39,126 nucleotides of DNA from Planctomycetota bacterium (lineage in GTDB: Bacteria > Planctomycetota > Brocadiia > CAIUPP01). The notes beneath the pieces are model-generated. The model ran no database searches and was not told where the DNA came from. It saw nothing but the letters and a program-made list of their open reading frames with translations. The stretch covers positions 25,812 to 64,937 of the forward strand of contig JAKJEM010000016.1 of NCBI GenBank assembly GCA_022705425.1, written 5' to 3'. Numbering within the stretch: the stretch's first letter is position 1; each line of letters starts with the position of its first letter. The translations under genes and the position numbers were made by a program. Positions 15,759 to 23,154 of the stretch are shown piece by piece.

Positions 15759-16564
15759 CGCTCCGCGCCGGCCTTCGTTCGCGTTTTCCCACCGGGACTC
15801 TGCCCTTGGACCTGACCGCCGCGCAACTGATTCAGGGCGGCATTGCCGCCTTCCTCGTCGGCTTCTCGAAGACAGGCCTGACGGGACTGGGAATCCTGAT
15901 CGTGCCCCTGATGGCTGCCGTCTTCCCCGGCAAGGAGTCCACCGGGGCGCTGCTGCCCATGCTGATCCTGGGCGACCTCTTCGCTGTGGCCTGGTATCGC
16001 CAGCACGCCCAGTGGAAGATCGTGCTTCGGCTTCTACCGTGGATAGTGCCGGGGCTCCTGCTGGGGGCCTGGACGCTGCGGATTATGGACGACCGGCACT
16101 TCTACCCCCTGCTGGGGGGGATGGTGCTGGCGCTGATCGGCGTGCAGGCGGCGCGGGATAGAGGCGGTGAGTGGATGGAAGAACGCCTGCCGCACGAGGC
16201 GTGGTTTGCGGCGCTGGTCGGCCTGGCGGCGGGTTTCGCCACGATGGTGGGGAATGTGGCGGGCGCGATCATGGGGATATACCTGATCGCCATGGGACTG
16301 GACAAACGGTCCTTCATGGGCACGGGAGCGTGGTATTACCTGCTGGTGAACTGCGCCAAGGTGCCCTTCAGCGCCGGCCTGGGATTGATCACGGCGTCCT
16401 CCCTGCTCTTCAACCTGGCGGTGGCGCCGCTGGTGGTGCTGGGCGCCTTTGCAGGGCTTGCGGCCTTCCGGCGGATTCCGCAGAAGGTCTTCAACGGCGC
16501 GGTGATACTCCTGGCGGGGCTGGCGGCGCTGCGGCTGATCTGGATGGGGTGGCGCGGGGCTTAA
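15755..16564 (+). CDS. TauE/SafE-family membrane permease
   Basis: 269 residues with about eight hydrophobic segments. Family marks include IAAFLVGFSKTGLTGLGILI near the N-terminus (the conserved small-residue loop of TauE/SafE) and, in the second half, VGLAAGFATMVGNVAGAIMG then YLIAMGLDKRSFMGTGAWYY. These proteins export or import small organic anions such as sulfoacetate or sulfite; no substrate can be assigned here. The GTG start overlaps the preceding hydrolase stop (GTGA). An internal TTG near 15807 is an alternative that removes a poorly conserved leader. It converges with the gene on the other strand, 8 bases away. Confidence 0.85.
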   Translation: MTLRAGLRSRFPTGTLPLDLTAAQLIQGGIAAFLVGFSKTGLTGLGILIVPLMAAVFPGKESTGALLPMLILGDLFAVAWYRQHAQWKIVLRLLPWIVPGLLLGAWTLRIMDDRHFYPLLGGMVLALIGVQAARDRGGEWMEERLPHEAWFAALVGLAAGFATMVGNVAGAIMGIYLIAMGLDKRSFMGTGAWYYLLVNCAKVPFSAGLGLITASSLLFNLAVAPLVVLGAFAGLAAFRRIPQKVFNGAVILLAGLAALRLIWMGWRGA

Positions 16565-16575
16565 GGGCGCCCTTA
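16562..16575. repeat. 14-bp perfect palindrome containing both stop codons of convergent genes
   Basis: TAAGGGCGCCCTTA begins with the TAA of the TauE gene and ends with the complement of the TAA of the minus-strand gene. It could fold at the 3' end of both messages. Confidence 0.6.
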
Positions 16576-17730
16576 CGGGGCGGGGACCTCGCGCCCCGGC
16601 TGGGCTTCGAAGACGAAGCCCGTCTCCTTGCTCTCGAAGCGCAGCGTCTCGCCGGGGATGAACTTGCCGAACTTGTCGAGGTAGTAAACGGGATTCTGCT
16701 TGCCCTGGACGAAGAGAAAGTTCAGGAAGCGGAGTCGCTCGACGTTGTTCGGCAGCAGTTCGAACATCCGCGAGTGGCGGATGCTGGCGTGATACTTCTC
16801 GCTGCGGAGGAAGATGTATATCTCGCGTCCGAGCACGGCATCCACATGGGGCAGGGCTCGAATGGAGGCGGCGATGGCGAGGTTGAGGACTCGGGCCTGG
16901 CAGTTGGGGCCGATGTCGTTCCGCTCGCGGAGCTGTTTGACGCGATGGCGCAATCGCGAGAAGAGCTCCTCCGGGGGCCGGTCGTCCACCGAGGCGCGTC
17001 CGGCCGCATCGGCGCGCGCGTGCTCCTCAAGGGCGGTGGCGGCGTCGAGGACCGAGAAGGCCAGGCGATAGGGCCGCTGCACGTAATGCCCGGCCGTGGC
17101 GCGGATCGGGTCCAGGAGCATCTGGCGCATCTCGTGCATGTCCTGGGGCGTCAGGTCCGTGACGGCGCCCTCATCCATCAGGCCCATCTTGCGCATGGAA
17201 CGCATCATTCGGACGGCATGGAAGCGCGCCTTGAGTTCGGAACTGAACGCCCCCAGGTTGTCCGCGCGGAAGATCGGCACGCGCAGAAAAACGACGTCGC
17301 CGACGGCATTTTCGAGGAGCACGTCGTACGGCGTCTTTTCCGGACGATGGAGCATCCGACAAAGGAGAAGGGCCATGTAAAGAAGGTGGACTTCGCCGAT
17401 GCCGAACTTGTTCACGACGCAGAAGTTCTGAAGGTGTTCAAAATCGCGACGCGCGGTGCCGACGGCGGGCAGGTAGCGCGCGCCGCGGTCGCCGGCCACG
17501 TCGAGCACCAGGGCGGAAGGATAGAGGTGATTGTGCCGCAGGGCGACGAGAAGACGCGTGAAGGTCTCCTGGGCGGCCATCTGGCGGTTGTTATCGCCCG
17601 GGCCCGACCAGGCGGCACGGAAGCTCTCGATGGCCGCCATGCGATGGTCGCGAATCGAGCCGCCTTCGGCGTCCTTAAGCCAATCGGCCGATTCGCCGAG
17701 CAGCGTCAGCGCAGCCATTTCCTCGGGCAT
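16573..17730 (-). CDS. Unrecognised 385-residue cytoplasmic protein
   Basis: I do not recognise a family. The protein has no signal peptide, membrane segment or cysteine-rich motif. It is rich in charged residues and probably largely helical. Notable stretches are NFCVVNKFGIGEVHLLYMAL, VRMMRSMRKMGLMDEGAV and LLPNNVERLRFLNFLFVQGK, the last before a beta-like end (ETLRFESKETGFVFEA). The start at 17730 is chosen over an in-frame Met at 17811 because GAGG lies five bases upstream and the extension is random. A candidate promoter sits at 17770-17798. It is single on its strand, facing the TauE gene and divergent from a BNR gene. Codon use matches its neighbours, so it is a real gene. Confidence 0.75.
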   Translation of the reverse strand: MPEEMAALTLLGESADWLKDAEGGSIRDHRMAAIESFRAAWSGPGDNNRQMAAQETFTRLLVALRHNHLYPSALVLDVAGDRGARYLPAVGTARRDFEHLQNFCVVNKFGIGEVHLLYMALLLCRMLHRPEKTPYDVLLENAVGDVVFLRVPIFRADNLGAFSSELKARFHAVRMMRSMRKMGLMDEGAVTDLTPQDMHEMRQMLLDPIRATAGHYVQRPYRLAFSVLDAATALEEHARADAAGRASVDDRPPEELFSRLRHRVKQLRERNDIGPNCQARVLNLAIAASIRALPHVDAVLGREIYIFLRSEKYHASIRHSRMFELLPNNVERLRFLNFLFVQGKQNPVYYLDKFGKFIPGETLRFESKETGFVFEAQPGREVPAP

Positions 17731-17769
17731 ATCTTCCTCACACAAAGCTCTCCTTCGCGCGCCGCCATA

Positions 17770-17798
17770 AGAATATCCGACGCGGCCCTCCGGCGCAA
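17770..17798 (-). promoter_or_regulatory. Possible promoter of the unrecognised gene
   Basis: Minus strand: TTGCGC (17793-17798), a 17-base spacer, TATTCT (17770-17775), about 40 bases before the chosen start. This promoter supports the start at 17730, because the longer start at 17811 would lie upstream of it. Confidence 0.45.
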
Positions 17799-17821
17799 GA
17801 GGGATTGACAAGGCAGGAGAC

Positions 17822-17848
17822 TTGACTTCGCATCGGACGGCCTATAGT
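17822..17848 (+). promoter_or_regulatory. Possible promoter of the second BNR gene
   Basis: TTGACT (17822-17827) and TATAGT (17843-17848) are both good hexamers, but the spacer is only 15 bases. It is divergent from the promoter at 17770-17798. Confidence 0.4.
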
Positions 17849-17926
17849 CTGTGCCCGCGGGTGTGCTGTTGTTTTCACGTCCTTCCAAGACGCAAGACCG
17901 TGCCATTGCGCGCTCCGGAGGTTGCC

Positions 17927-19063
17927 ATGCGCCTTTCCTCTTCCTGCGACGTAGTGACGCCCCGTGCCAGACGCAACATTGTGATCTATCGGGATGACGG
18001 CTACTGTTCGAACTGGGTGATGACGGGCGGGATGTGGCGCTTTCCGGACGGGGAGATTTTGACGGGCTTCACACGCCTGGCGTGCGACTACGCGAAACCG
18101 GGCGCCACGAACCATCTCTGGCTGGACACGTGGGGGGAACTGTGCCTGGTCCGATCGAAGGACGACGGCGAAAGCTGGTCTTCCGAGCCAGAGGTGGCGC
18201 TTCGGAAACGCGACGCGGCGGTCGCCTTCTTCCAGGACGGAGAGCAGAACATGAACTGGAACCCGGTGGACTTCCGCTCTCCCGACACGGTGCTCCTCTC
18301 CAACTACCTGGGCGAACACCTTTGGGCGCGCGACTACAAGGAGGTGCGCTTCTGGAGCACGATCATGGCCTCGCCGGACCGGGGCCGGACGTGGCCGCTG
18401 GGACCGCTGACGAAGAAACCCTCGCACATGTTCAGCACCTGGGGATTGCCAAGCTATGTCGTCCGCCCGAACGGCGACGTGCTGCTCTTCAGCGACGCGA
18501 TCCTCCGCGGCAACGAGGAAAGCCAGACGATGCACATCTACACCGATCTCATCGAGGACATGGGGCGTCGGTGGACCTACACGGGTGAACTGCCCCTCGA
18601 ACGGCGCGACGCAAGGTTCATCATCCATCCCGCCCCGCTGGCCCTGGAGGGCGGCGGCATCCTGCTGGCGGTCCGGGCGCAGACGCCGGCACGGGTGGTG
18701 TACGTGATGCTGTACCGCAGCGACGACCACGGGCGGAACTGGCAGACGGTGGGGCGCGTGACGGACGTGGGCGGCACGCCGCACCTGTTGCGCCTGCGCG
18801 ACGGACGCATCGCCCTGACCTACGAGCGGCGCTTTCCGCCGTGCGGAATGCGCGCGCGCGTCAGTCTGGACACCGAGGGCTGGGCCTGGGGACCGGAGAT
18901 CATCCTCCGCGACGACGGCGAGGGGGACATGGGGTACTCGCGCAGCGTACAGCGAGCGGACGGCAGCATCCTGACGGCGTACTACATCTCCCTGGCGAAG
19001 GAGCGCGTCCCCGGACGGGAACCGGTGCGGCACATTGCCGGGACGATCTGGCGTCCGGACTAG
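17927..19063 (+). CDS. Sialidase-like BNR-repeat protein (second copy type)
   Basis: 378 residues. Asp-box-like repeats include SKDDGESW, SPDRGRTW and SDDHGRNW. The blade pattern W-R-F-P-D-G, LRLRDGRIALTYERR and RSVQRADGSILTAYY fits a sialidase-superfamily propeller. The opening (VVTPRARRNIVIYRDDGYCS) and the closing HIAGTIWRPD recur in uncharacterised BNR proteins of environmental bacteria. There is no signal peptide. Sialidase activity is not established. GGAGG lies five bases before the ATG at 17927. It is not obviously a recent duplicate of the protein at 8997-10112; similarity seems limited to the repeats. Confidence 0.8.
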   Translation: MRLSSSCDVVTPRARRNIVIYRDDGYCSNWVMTGGMWRFPDGEILTGFTRLACDYAKPGATNHLWLDTWGELCLVRSKDDGESWSSEPEVALRKRDAAVAFFQDGEQNMNWNPVDFRSPDTVLLSNYLGEHLWARDYKEVRFWSTIMASPDRGRTWPLGPLTKKPSHMFSTWGLPSYVVRPNGDVLLFSDAILRGNEESQTMHIYTDLIEDMGRRWTYTGELPLERRDARFIIHPAPLALEGGGILLAVRAQTPARVVYVMLYRSDDHGRNWQTVGRVTDVGGTPHLLRLRDGRIALTYERRFPPCGMRARVSLDTEGWAWGPEIILRDDGEGDMGYSRSVQRADGSILTAYYISLAKERVPGREPVRHIAGTIWRPD

Positions 19064-19084
19064 GCCGACGAAGACCGCCAGGGT

Positions 19085-19114
19085 TTGACCCCCCCTGCCA
19101 TGCCTTCATATAAT
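19085..19114 (+). promoter_or_regulatory. Strong sigma-70 promoter of the lpd-lipoyl-metV-metF operon
   Basis: TTGACC (19085-19090), an 18-base spacer, TATAAT (19109-19114). The -10 is perfect. The predicted start near 19121 gives a leader of about 40 bases. Confidence 0.75.
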
Positions 19115-19159
19115 CAGGTGATTGCGGGCCTATCGCAGCGCGCAGGAATGGAGAGAGGG

Positions 19160-20530
19160 ATGGACTACGACATTCTGGTTCTGGGCGGCGGTCCGGGCGG
19201 TTACGTGGCGGCGATCCGCGCGGCGCAGTTGGGCGCCAAAGTCGGACTGGTGGAGGCGCGCGAGTTGGGCGGCACATGCCTGAATCGCGGCTGCATCCCG
19301 ACAAAGGCGCTGGTGGAAAGCGCGCACGTGTTCACCCTGGCCAAGCACGGCGCGGAGTTCGGGGTGAAGTGCGCGGGGGTGGAACTGGACTACGCGCGGA
19401 TGGCGCAGCGCAAGGATGAGGTCATCGAGCGCCTGCGCAAGGGAATCCAGTTCCTCATGAAGAAGCACAAGATCGAGGTCATCTCCGGGCGCGGGCGGCT
19501 GCGGGACGCCACGACCCTGGAGGTCGGCGCGCCGGCCTCGAAGACGCTGACGGCGCGGAAGTTTATCCTGGCGACGGGCTCGGAGCCGCTGAAGCTGCCC
19601 GGCTTCCCCTTCGACGGGCGTACCGCCCTGACCAGCGACGACGCGCTGGCGCTGACGCAGGCGCCGAAGAGCGTGCTCATCGTCGGCGGCGGCTACATCG
19701 GCGTCGAGTGGGCGAGCATCTTCCGCCAGGTCGGCGCCAAGGTGACGATCGTCGAGATGATGGACCAACTCCTGCCGCGAAGCGACAGCGACCTCGCCAA
19801 GGAGCTGTATCGCCTCTTCCGCAAGGCCGGGGTGGACATCCACCTGGGCGCGAAGGTGGAAGGCGTGACGCCCAAGGCGAACGGCGCACTCAGCGTCCTC
19901 TCCAACGGCAAGCAGATCGAGAGCGACTTTGTCCTCGTTTCGATCGGGCGCGGGCTGAACACGCGCGAGATCGGTCTCGAGGCCGCCGGCGTCAAGACGG
20001 AACGCGGCGCCGTGGTCGTTGACGAGCAGTGCCGCACGTCCGCGCCGAATATCTACGCCGTGGGCGACATCACGGCCAAGCTCATGCTCGCGCACGTGGC
20101 CTCGCGGCAGGGGATCGTGGCGGCCGAGTCGGCGATGGGGCACCCGGCGCGGATGGATTACCGGGTGGTCCCGGCGTGCGTCTTCACGGAGTTCGAGATC
20201 GGGTCGGTGGGCCTCTCGAACGCGGAGTGCGCGGCGGCGAAGCTGGACGTGCGCGAGACGAAGTTCAACTTCCAGGCGCTGGGCAAGGCACAGGCGCTCG
20301 GCGAGACCTACGGCTGGGCCAAGATCATCGCGGAAACGAAGACCGGCCGCGTCGTCGGCGTACATGTCATTGGACCGCAGGCGTCGGTGATCGTGGCCGA
20401 GGCGGGCCTGGCGATGGAGATGGAAGCGACGGTGGAGACGATCGCGCGGACGATCCACGCGCACCCGACCCTTTCGGAAGCGGTGAGCGAGTGCGCGGAG
20501 TCATGGCTTGGGCGCGGAATTCACGGCTGA
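19160..20530 (+). CDS. lpdA: Dihydrolipoyl dehydrogenase
   Basis: 456 residues, normal for E3. The FAD dinucleotide fold opens at once (DILVLGGGPGGYVAA, residues 4-18). The redox disulfide is GGTCLNRGCIPTK with Cys40 and Cys45. The NAD fold shows VLIVGGGYIGVEWASIF, and a second FAD motif reads IYAVGDIT. The C-terminal dimer domain ends in HAHPTLSEA, giving the catalytic His435-Glu440 pair. It reoxidises dihydrolipoyl groups with NAD, or runs in reverse. AGAGAGGG adjoins the ATG at 19160; ATG 19148 is an in-frame alternative. No E1 or E2 gene or glycine-cleavage gene is nearby; instead it heads a lipoyl-domain and MetV/MetF operon. Confidence 0.94.
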   Translation: MDYDILVLGGGPGGYVAAIRAAQLGAKVGLVEARELGGTCLNRGCIPTKALVESAHVFTLAKHGAEFGVKCAGVELDYARMAQRKDEVIERLRKGIQFLMKKHKIEVISGRGRLRDATTLEVGAPASKTLTARKFILATGSEPLKLPGFPFDGRTALTSDDALALTQAPKSVLIVGGGYIGVEWASIFRQVGAKVTIVEMMDQLLPRSDSDLAKELYRLFRKAGVDIHLGAKVEGVTPKANGALSVLSNGKQIESDFVLVSIGRGLNTREIGLEAAGVKTERGAVVVDEQCRTSAPNIYAVGDITAKLMLAHVASRQGIVAAESAMGHPARMDYRVVPACVFTEFEIGSVGLSNAECAAAKLDVRETKFNFQALGKAQALGETYGWAKIIAETKTGRVVGVHVIGPQASVIVAEAGLAMEMEATVETIARTIHAHPTLSEAVSECAESWLGRGIHG

Positions 20531-20612
20531 CCGGCCCCCGGGCCGGTCTGCGCAGACGCCGCGCCGGATGTGCAGGACGCACGGTTTTTTCAGTCCAGTC
20601 AGGAGAGAGATC

Positions 20613-20858
20613 ATGGCCGACGTGGAGGTGAAGCTGCCGCCCCTGGGCGACGACGCGCCGGACGAAGCGACGCTGTCCTTCTTCTTCGTCGCGGAGGGCG
20701 ATTCCGTAAAGGAAGGCGACGATTTCTGCGAGATGGTGACGGACAAGGCGACATTCAACGTCCCCTCGCCGGTCACGGGCAAGGTGAAGAAGCACTGCGT
20801 GAAGGAGGACGACGTGGTGAAGGTCGGCGGCGCGCTGGCCATCGTGGAAGTTCCCTAA
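20613..20858 (+). CDS. Free-standing lipoyl (biotinyl/lipoyl) carrier domain
   Basis: 81 residues, a single lipoyl domain and nothing more. The modified lysine is Lys45 in EMVTDKATFNVPSP, the classic D-K-A beta-turn of E2-type lipoyl domains (biotin carriers use M-K-M). SFFFVAEGDSVKEGDDF and VTGKVKKHCVKEDDVVKVGG complete the symmetrical fold. E2 proteins normally carry this domain fused to a catalytic core; here it is alone. AGGAGAG precedes the ATG at 20613. It is 82 bases after lpdA and 15 before metV. A soluble dithiol carrier between Lpd and another enzyme is inferred from context. GcvH-type function is unlikely because the sequence is E2-like. Confidence 0.87.
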   Translation: MADVEVKLPPLGDDAPDEATLSFFFVAEGDSVKEGDDFCEMVTDKATFNVPSPVTGKVKKHCVKEDDVVKVGGALAIVEVP

Positions 20859-20873
20859 CCTGCGGAGGCGGAC

Positions 20874-21554
20874 GTGATCATCCAGAAACAGAAGAGCCTG
20901 GAGGAGATCCTCAAATCCCTCGAGGGCGTGCAGAAGGTCTTTCTGGCGGGCTGCGCGGACTGCGCGACGGCCTGCAAGGTTGGGGGCACGGAGGAACTGG
21001 TGGAGATGAAGGCCCGGCTCGAAGCCGCCGGCAAGACGGTGACGGGGACGGCGGTCTTCGACACCGCGTGCCAGCAGGGGGCGGTGCGGATGAAGGCGCG
21101 CGAGAACGAGGCGGCGCTGGCGGCGGCGGACGACATCGTCTGCTTCGCCTGCGGGACGGGGTCGCAGACCCTTCAGGAAACGTTGGAGAAGCGCACACAC
21201 CCCGGCGCGGAGTCCATGTTCGTCGGCCAGGTGCACCGTCTGGGGAAGTACAGTGAGAAGTGCGCGACGTGCGGCAAGTGCGTGCTGGACCGCTATGAGG
21301 GCATCTGCCCGGTGACGCGCTGCGCCAAGGGGCTGCTCAACGGCCCCTGCGGCGGATATAAGAACGGCAAGTGCGAGGTGGACCCCGAGAAGGACTGCGC
21401 GTGGGTGCTCATCTACAAGGAAATGGAGAAGCGCGGCAAGCTGGACAAGATGCGGAAGTTCGAGCCGGCCAAGGATCAATCGGCGCGCCACACGCCGCGC
21501 GCGTACGTCTGGCCGAAGAGAACCCCACCACCTTCCCAGGGAGCCAAGTCATGA
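20874..21554 (+). CDS. metV: MetV: zinc-binding partner of methylene-THF reductase (MTHFR_C domain)
   Basis: 226 residues, rich in cysteine. The N-terminal half resembles the corrinoid/MTHFR-C flavodoxin-like fold (KVFLAGCADCATACKVGG and IVCFACGTGSQTL). The C-terminal half is a zinc or cluster-binding segment: KCATCGKCVLDRYEGICPVT, RCAKGLLNGPCGG and KCEV. In acetogens MetV binds MetF and is needed for its activity; some versions link it to other redox partners. The GTG start has GGAGG upstream. Its stop overlaps the metF ATG (ATGA), so the two are made together. A short basic, Pro-rich tail (RTPPPSQGAKS) follows. Confidence 0.87.
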   Translation: MIIQKQKSLEEILKSLEGVQKVFLAGCADCATACKVGGTEELVEMKARLEAAGKTVTGTAVFDTACQQGAVRMKARENEAALAAADDIVCFACGTGSQTLQETLEKRTHPGAESMFVGQVHRLGKYSEKCATCGKCVLDRYEGICPVTRCAKGLLNGPCGGYKNGKCEVDPEKDCAWVLIYKEMEKRGKLDKMRKFEPAKDQSARHTPRAYVWPKRTPPPSQGAKS

Positions 21555-22447
21555 GCAAACTTCAGCAGTCTCTCGATGCGGGGCATTTCACCTTCACCGG
21601 TGAAGTCGGTCCCCCCAAGGGCGTTGACCTCACGCACGTGATCGAAGGCGCCGAGGCGATGAAGGACAAGGTCGCCGCGATCAACGTCACGGATATCCAG
21701 ACTGCGGTCATGCGTCTCGGATCCCTGGCCGTATCGGCCAAGCTCGTCGAGCGCGGCATGGAGCCGGTCTTCCAGATGGTCTGCCGCGACCGCAACCGCC
21801 TGGCGCTGCAGAGCGACCTGCTCAGCGCGGCGGTCTTCGGAATCGAGAACGTCCTCTCGATCACCGGCGACCACATCGTCAAGGGAGACCACCGCGAAGC
21901 CAAGCCGGTGTACGACCTCGATAGCGTGCAACTGCTCAAGGCCATGACCACGCTCGAAGGCGGGGCGGACATGGGCAAGGACTTCAAGGGCCGCCCGAAC
22001 AAGCTCGAAGGCGCGCCGAAGTTCTTCAAGGGCTGCGTGGTGACGCCGTGCGCGGACTTCGTGGAGCCGCAGATCCTCAAGCTCGAGAAGAAGGTCGCCG
22101 CCGGCGCGCAGTTCTGCCAGACGCAGGCAGTGTATGACCCGGCAGCCTTCGAGACCTTTATGAACGAAGTGCGGCGACGGAACATCACGATCCCGATCAT
22201 GGTCGGCATCGTGGTGGTGAAGGGACTGGGCATGGCGAAGTACATGAACGAGAATGTGCCCGGCGTCGTCGTTCCCGAGGCGATGATGAAGGAGCTTTCG
22301 GAAACGCCGAAGGAGTCCGCAAAGGCAAAGGCGGTGGAAATCTCCGCGCGCCTGATCCGCGCCATGAAGCCGATGTGCCAGGGCGCCCACATTATGCCCC
22401 TGGGATGGGACAGTCTCGTGCCGAAGATCGTGGACGCCTCGGCCTAG
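21551..22447 (+). CDS. metF: Methylenetetrahydrofolate reductase
   Basis: 298 residues, a single TIM barrel as in bacterial and archaeal MetF. Visible are FTFTGEVGPPKGVD (active-site Glu in the opening strand), AAINVTDIQTAVMRLGSL, IENVLSITGDHIVKGD (flavin-binding TGD) and GAQFCQTQAVYDPAAFETFM (the Q-T-Q strand). It reduces methylene-tetrahydrofolate to methyl-tetrahydrofolate. Because MetV is encoded beside it, it is more like the acetogen MetFV type than the NADH-dependent E. coli enzyme; the electron donor is not known. AGGGAG stands seven bases before the ATG. It is the last gene of the operon. Confidence 0.93.
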   Translation: MSKLQQSLDAGHFTFTGEVGPPKGVDLTHVIEGAEAMKDKVAAINVTDIQTAVMRLGSLAVSAKLVERGMEPVFQMVCRDRNRLALQSDLLSAAVFGIENVLSITGDHIVKGDHREAKPVYDLDSVQLLKAMTTLEGGADMGKDFKGRPNKLEGAPKFFKGCVVTPCADFVEPQILKLEKKVAAGAQFCQTQAVYDPAAFETFMNEVRRRNITIPIMVGIVVVKGLGMAKYMNENVPGVVVPEAMMKELSETPKESAKAKAVEISARLIRAMKPMCQGAHIMPLGWDSLVPKIVDASA

Positions 22448-22459
22448 ATCGCCGTTCTC

Positions 22460-22578
22460 GTCCGTCGTCCGCCGTCCGTCGTCTGTCGTCCGTCGTCTGT
22501 CGTCCGTCGTCTGTCGTCCGTCGTCTGTCGTCCGTCGTCTGTCGTCCGCCGTCCGTCGTCTGTCGTTTGCCGTCCGTC
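22460..22578. repeat. Heptamer tandem repeat, 17 units
   Basis: Seventeen units of 7 bases in strict register, mostly alternating GTCCGTC and GTCTGTC; two are GTCCGCC and one GTTTGCC. The higher-order unit is therefore 14 bases. It starts 12 bases after the metF stop and lies between metF and tsaE. Open frames across it are by-products of the repeat. A short relative is at 8173-8200. Confidence 0.95.
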
Positions 22579-22583
22579 ATCCC

Positions 22584-22625
22584 CAGGGGCGCAACGTTCG
22601 CCCACGCGACCGCGTTGCGCCCCTG
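22584..22625 (+). repeat. 13-bp perfect inverted repeat after the heptamer array
   Basis: CAGGGGCGCAACG (22584-22596) and CGTTGCGCCCCTG (22613-22625) flank a 16-base loop. Only TCTCTGTCT follows, so it is a weak terminator candidate for the metF operon. It ends 14 bases before tsaE. Confidence 0.6.
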
Positions 22626-22639
22626 TCTCTGTCTATGCC

Positions 22640-23116
22640 ATGAGAAGCTGCACCACCCAATCCCCGGAAGAGACCCTGGCCCTCGGCGAACGCCTGGGGC
22701 GCGCCGCCTCCGCCGGCGACGTGCTGGCCCTGGTGGGCACGCTCGGCGCGGGAAAGACCGTGCTGGCCAAGGGCGTGATGCGCGGATTGGGCGGTGACCC
22801 CCGCGAGGTCACGAGCCCGACCTTTGTGCTGATGACGCGCCACGAGGGACGCCTGCCCCTCTTCCACTTCGACGCCTACCGCTTGTCGCGAGTGCAGGAG
22901 ATGCGCGACATCGGCGCCGATGAGGCCTACTACGGCGCGGGCGTAACGGTGGTCGAGTGGGCCGATCGCGTGGCGGAGACCCTTCCCGAAGATCACCTGG
23001 AGGTGCGAATCGAACCGGCGGGTTCGGAATCGCGCCGGGTCGTGATGCTCCCACACGGTCCCAGGTCGTCCGCGCTGCTGGCGCGGGCGCTGGATGCCGA
23101 GCCGGACGACAAATAA
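22640..23116 (+). CDS. tsaE: tRNA threonylcarbamoyladenosine biosynthesis ATPase TsaE
   Basis: 158 residues. P-loop GTLGAGKT ends at Lys39-Thr40, followed by VTSPTFVLM (switch region), LFHFDAYRL (metal and nucleotide contact) and GVTVVEWADRV, the full TsaE signature. It works with TsaB and TsaD to make t6A37 on ANN-decoding tRNAs. An ATG five bases upstream is out of frame. No good ribosome site is seen. The gene faces the ABC permease gene with a 38-base gap and has no tsaB or tsaD beside it. Confidence 0.92.
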   Translation: MRSCTTQSPEETLALGERLGRAASAGDVLALVGTLGAGKTVLAKGVMRGLGGDPREVTSPTFVLMTRHEGRLPLFHFDAYRLSRVQEMRDIGADEAYYGAGVTVVEWADRVAETLPEDHLEVRIEPAGSESRRVVMLPHGPRSSALLARALDAEPDDK

Positions 23117-23154
23117 CCCCCCGCTACTCACCCCCGCCGGTCGGAAACAACACC

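Noticed and set aside
20532..20549. GC palindrome (ACCGGCCC...GGGCCGGT) after lpdA as a terminator
   Set aside because: There is no T-run directly after it, and the downstream lipoyl gene has no promoter of its own, so read-through is likely.
22392..22580. Repeat-region ORF and possible CRISPR-like array at the heptamer repeat
   Set aside because: The units are contiguous with no spacers, so it is not CRISPR. The 62-codon frame simply translates the repeat.
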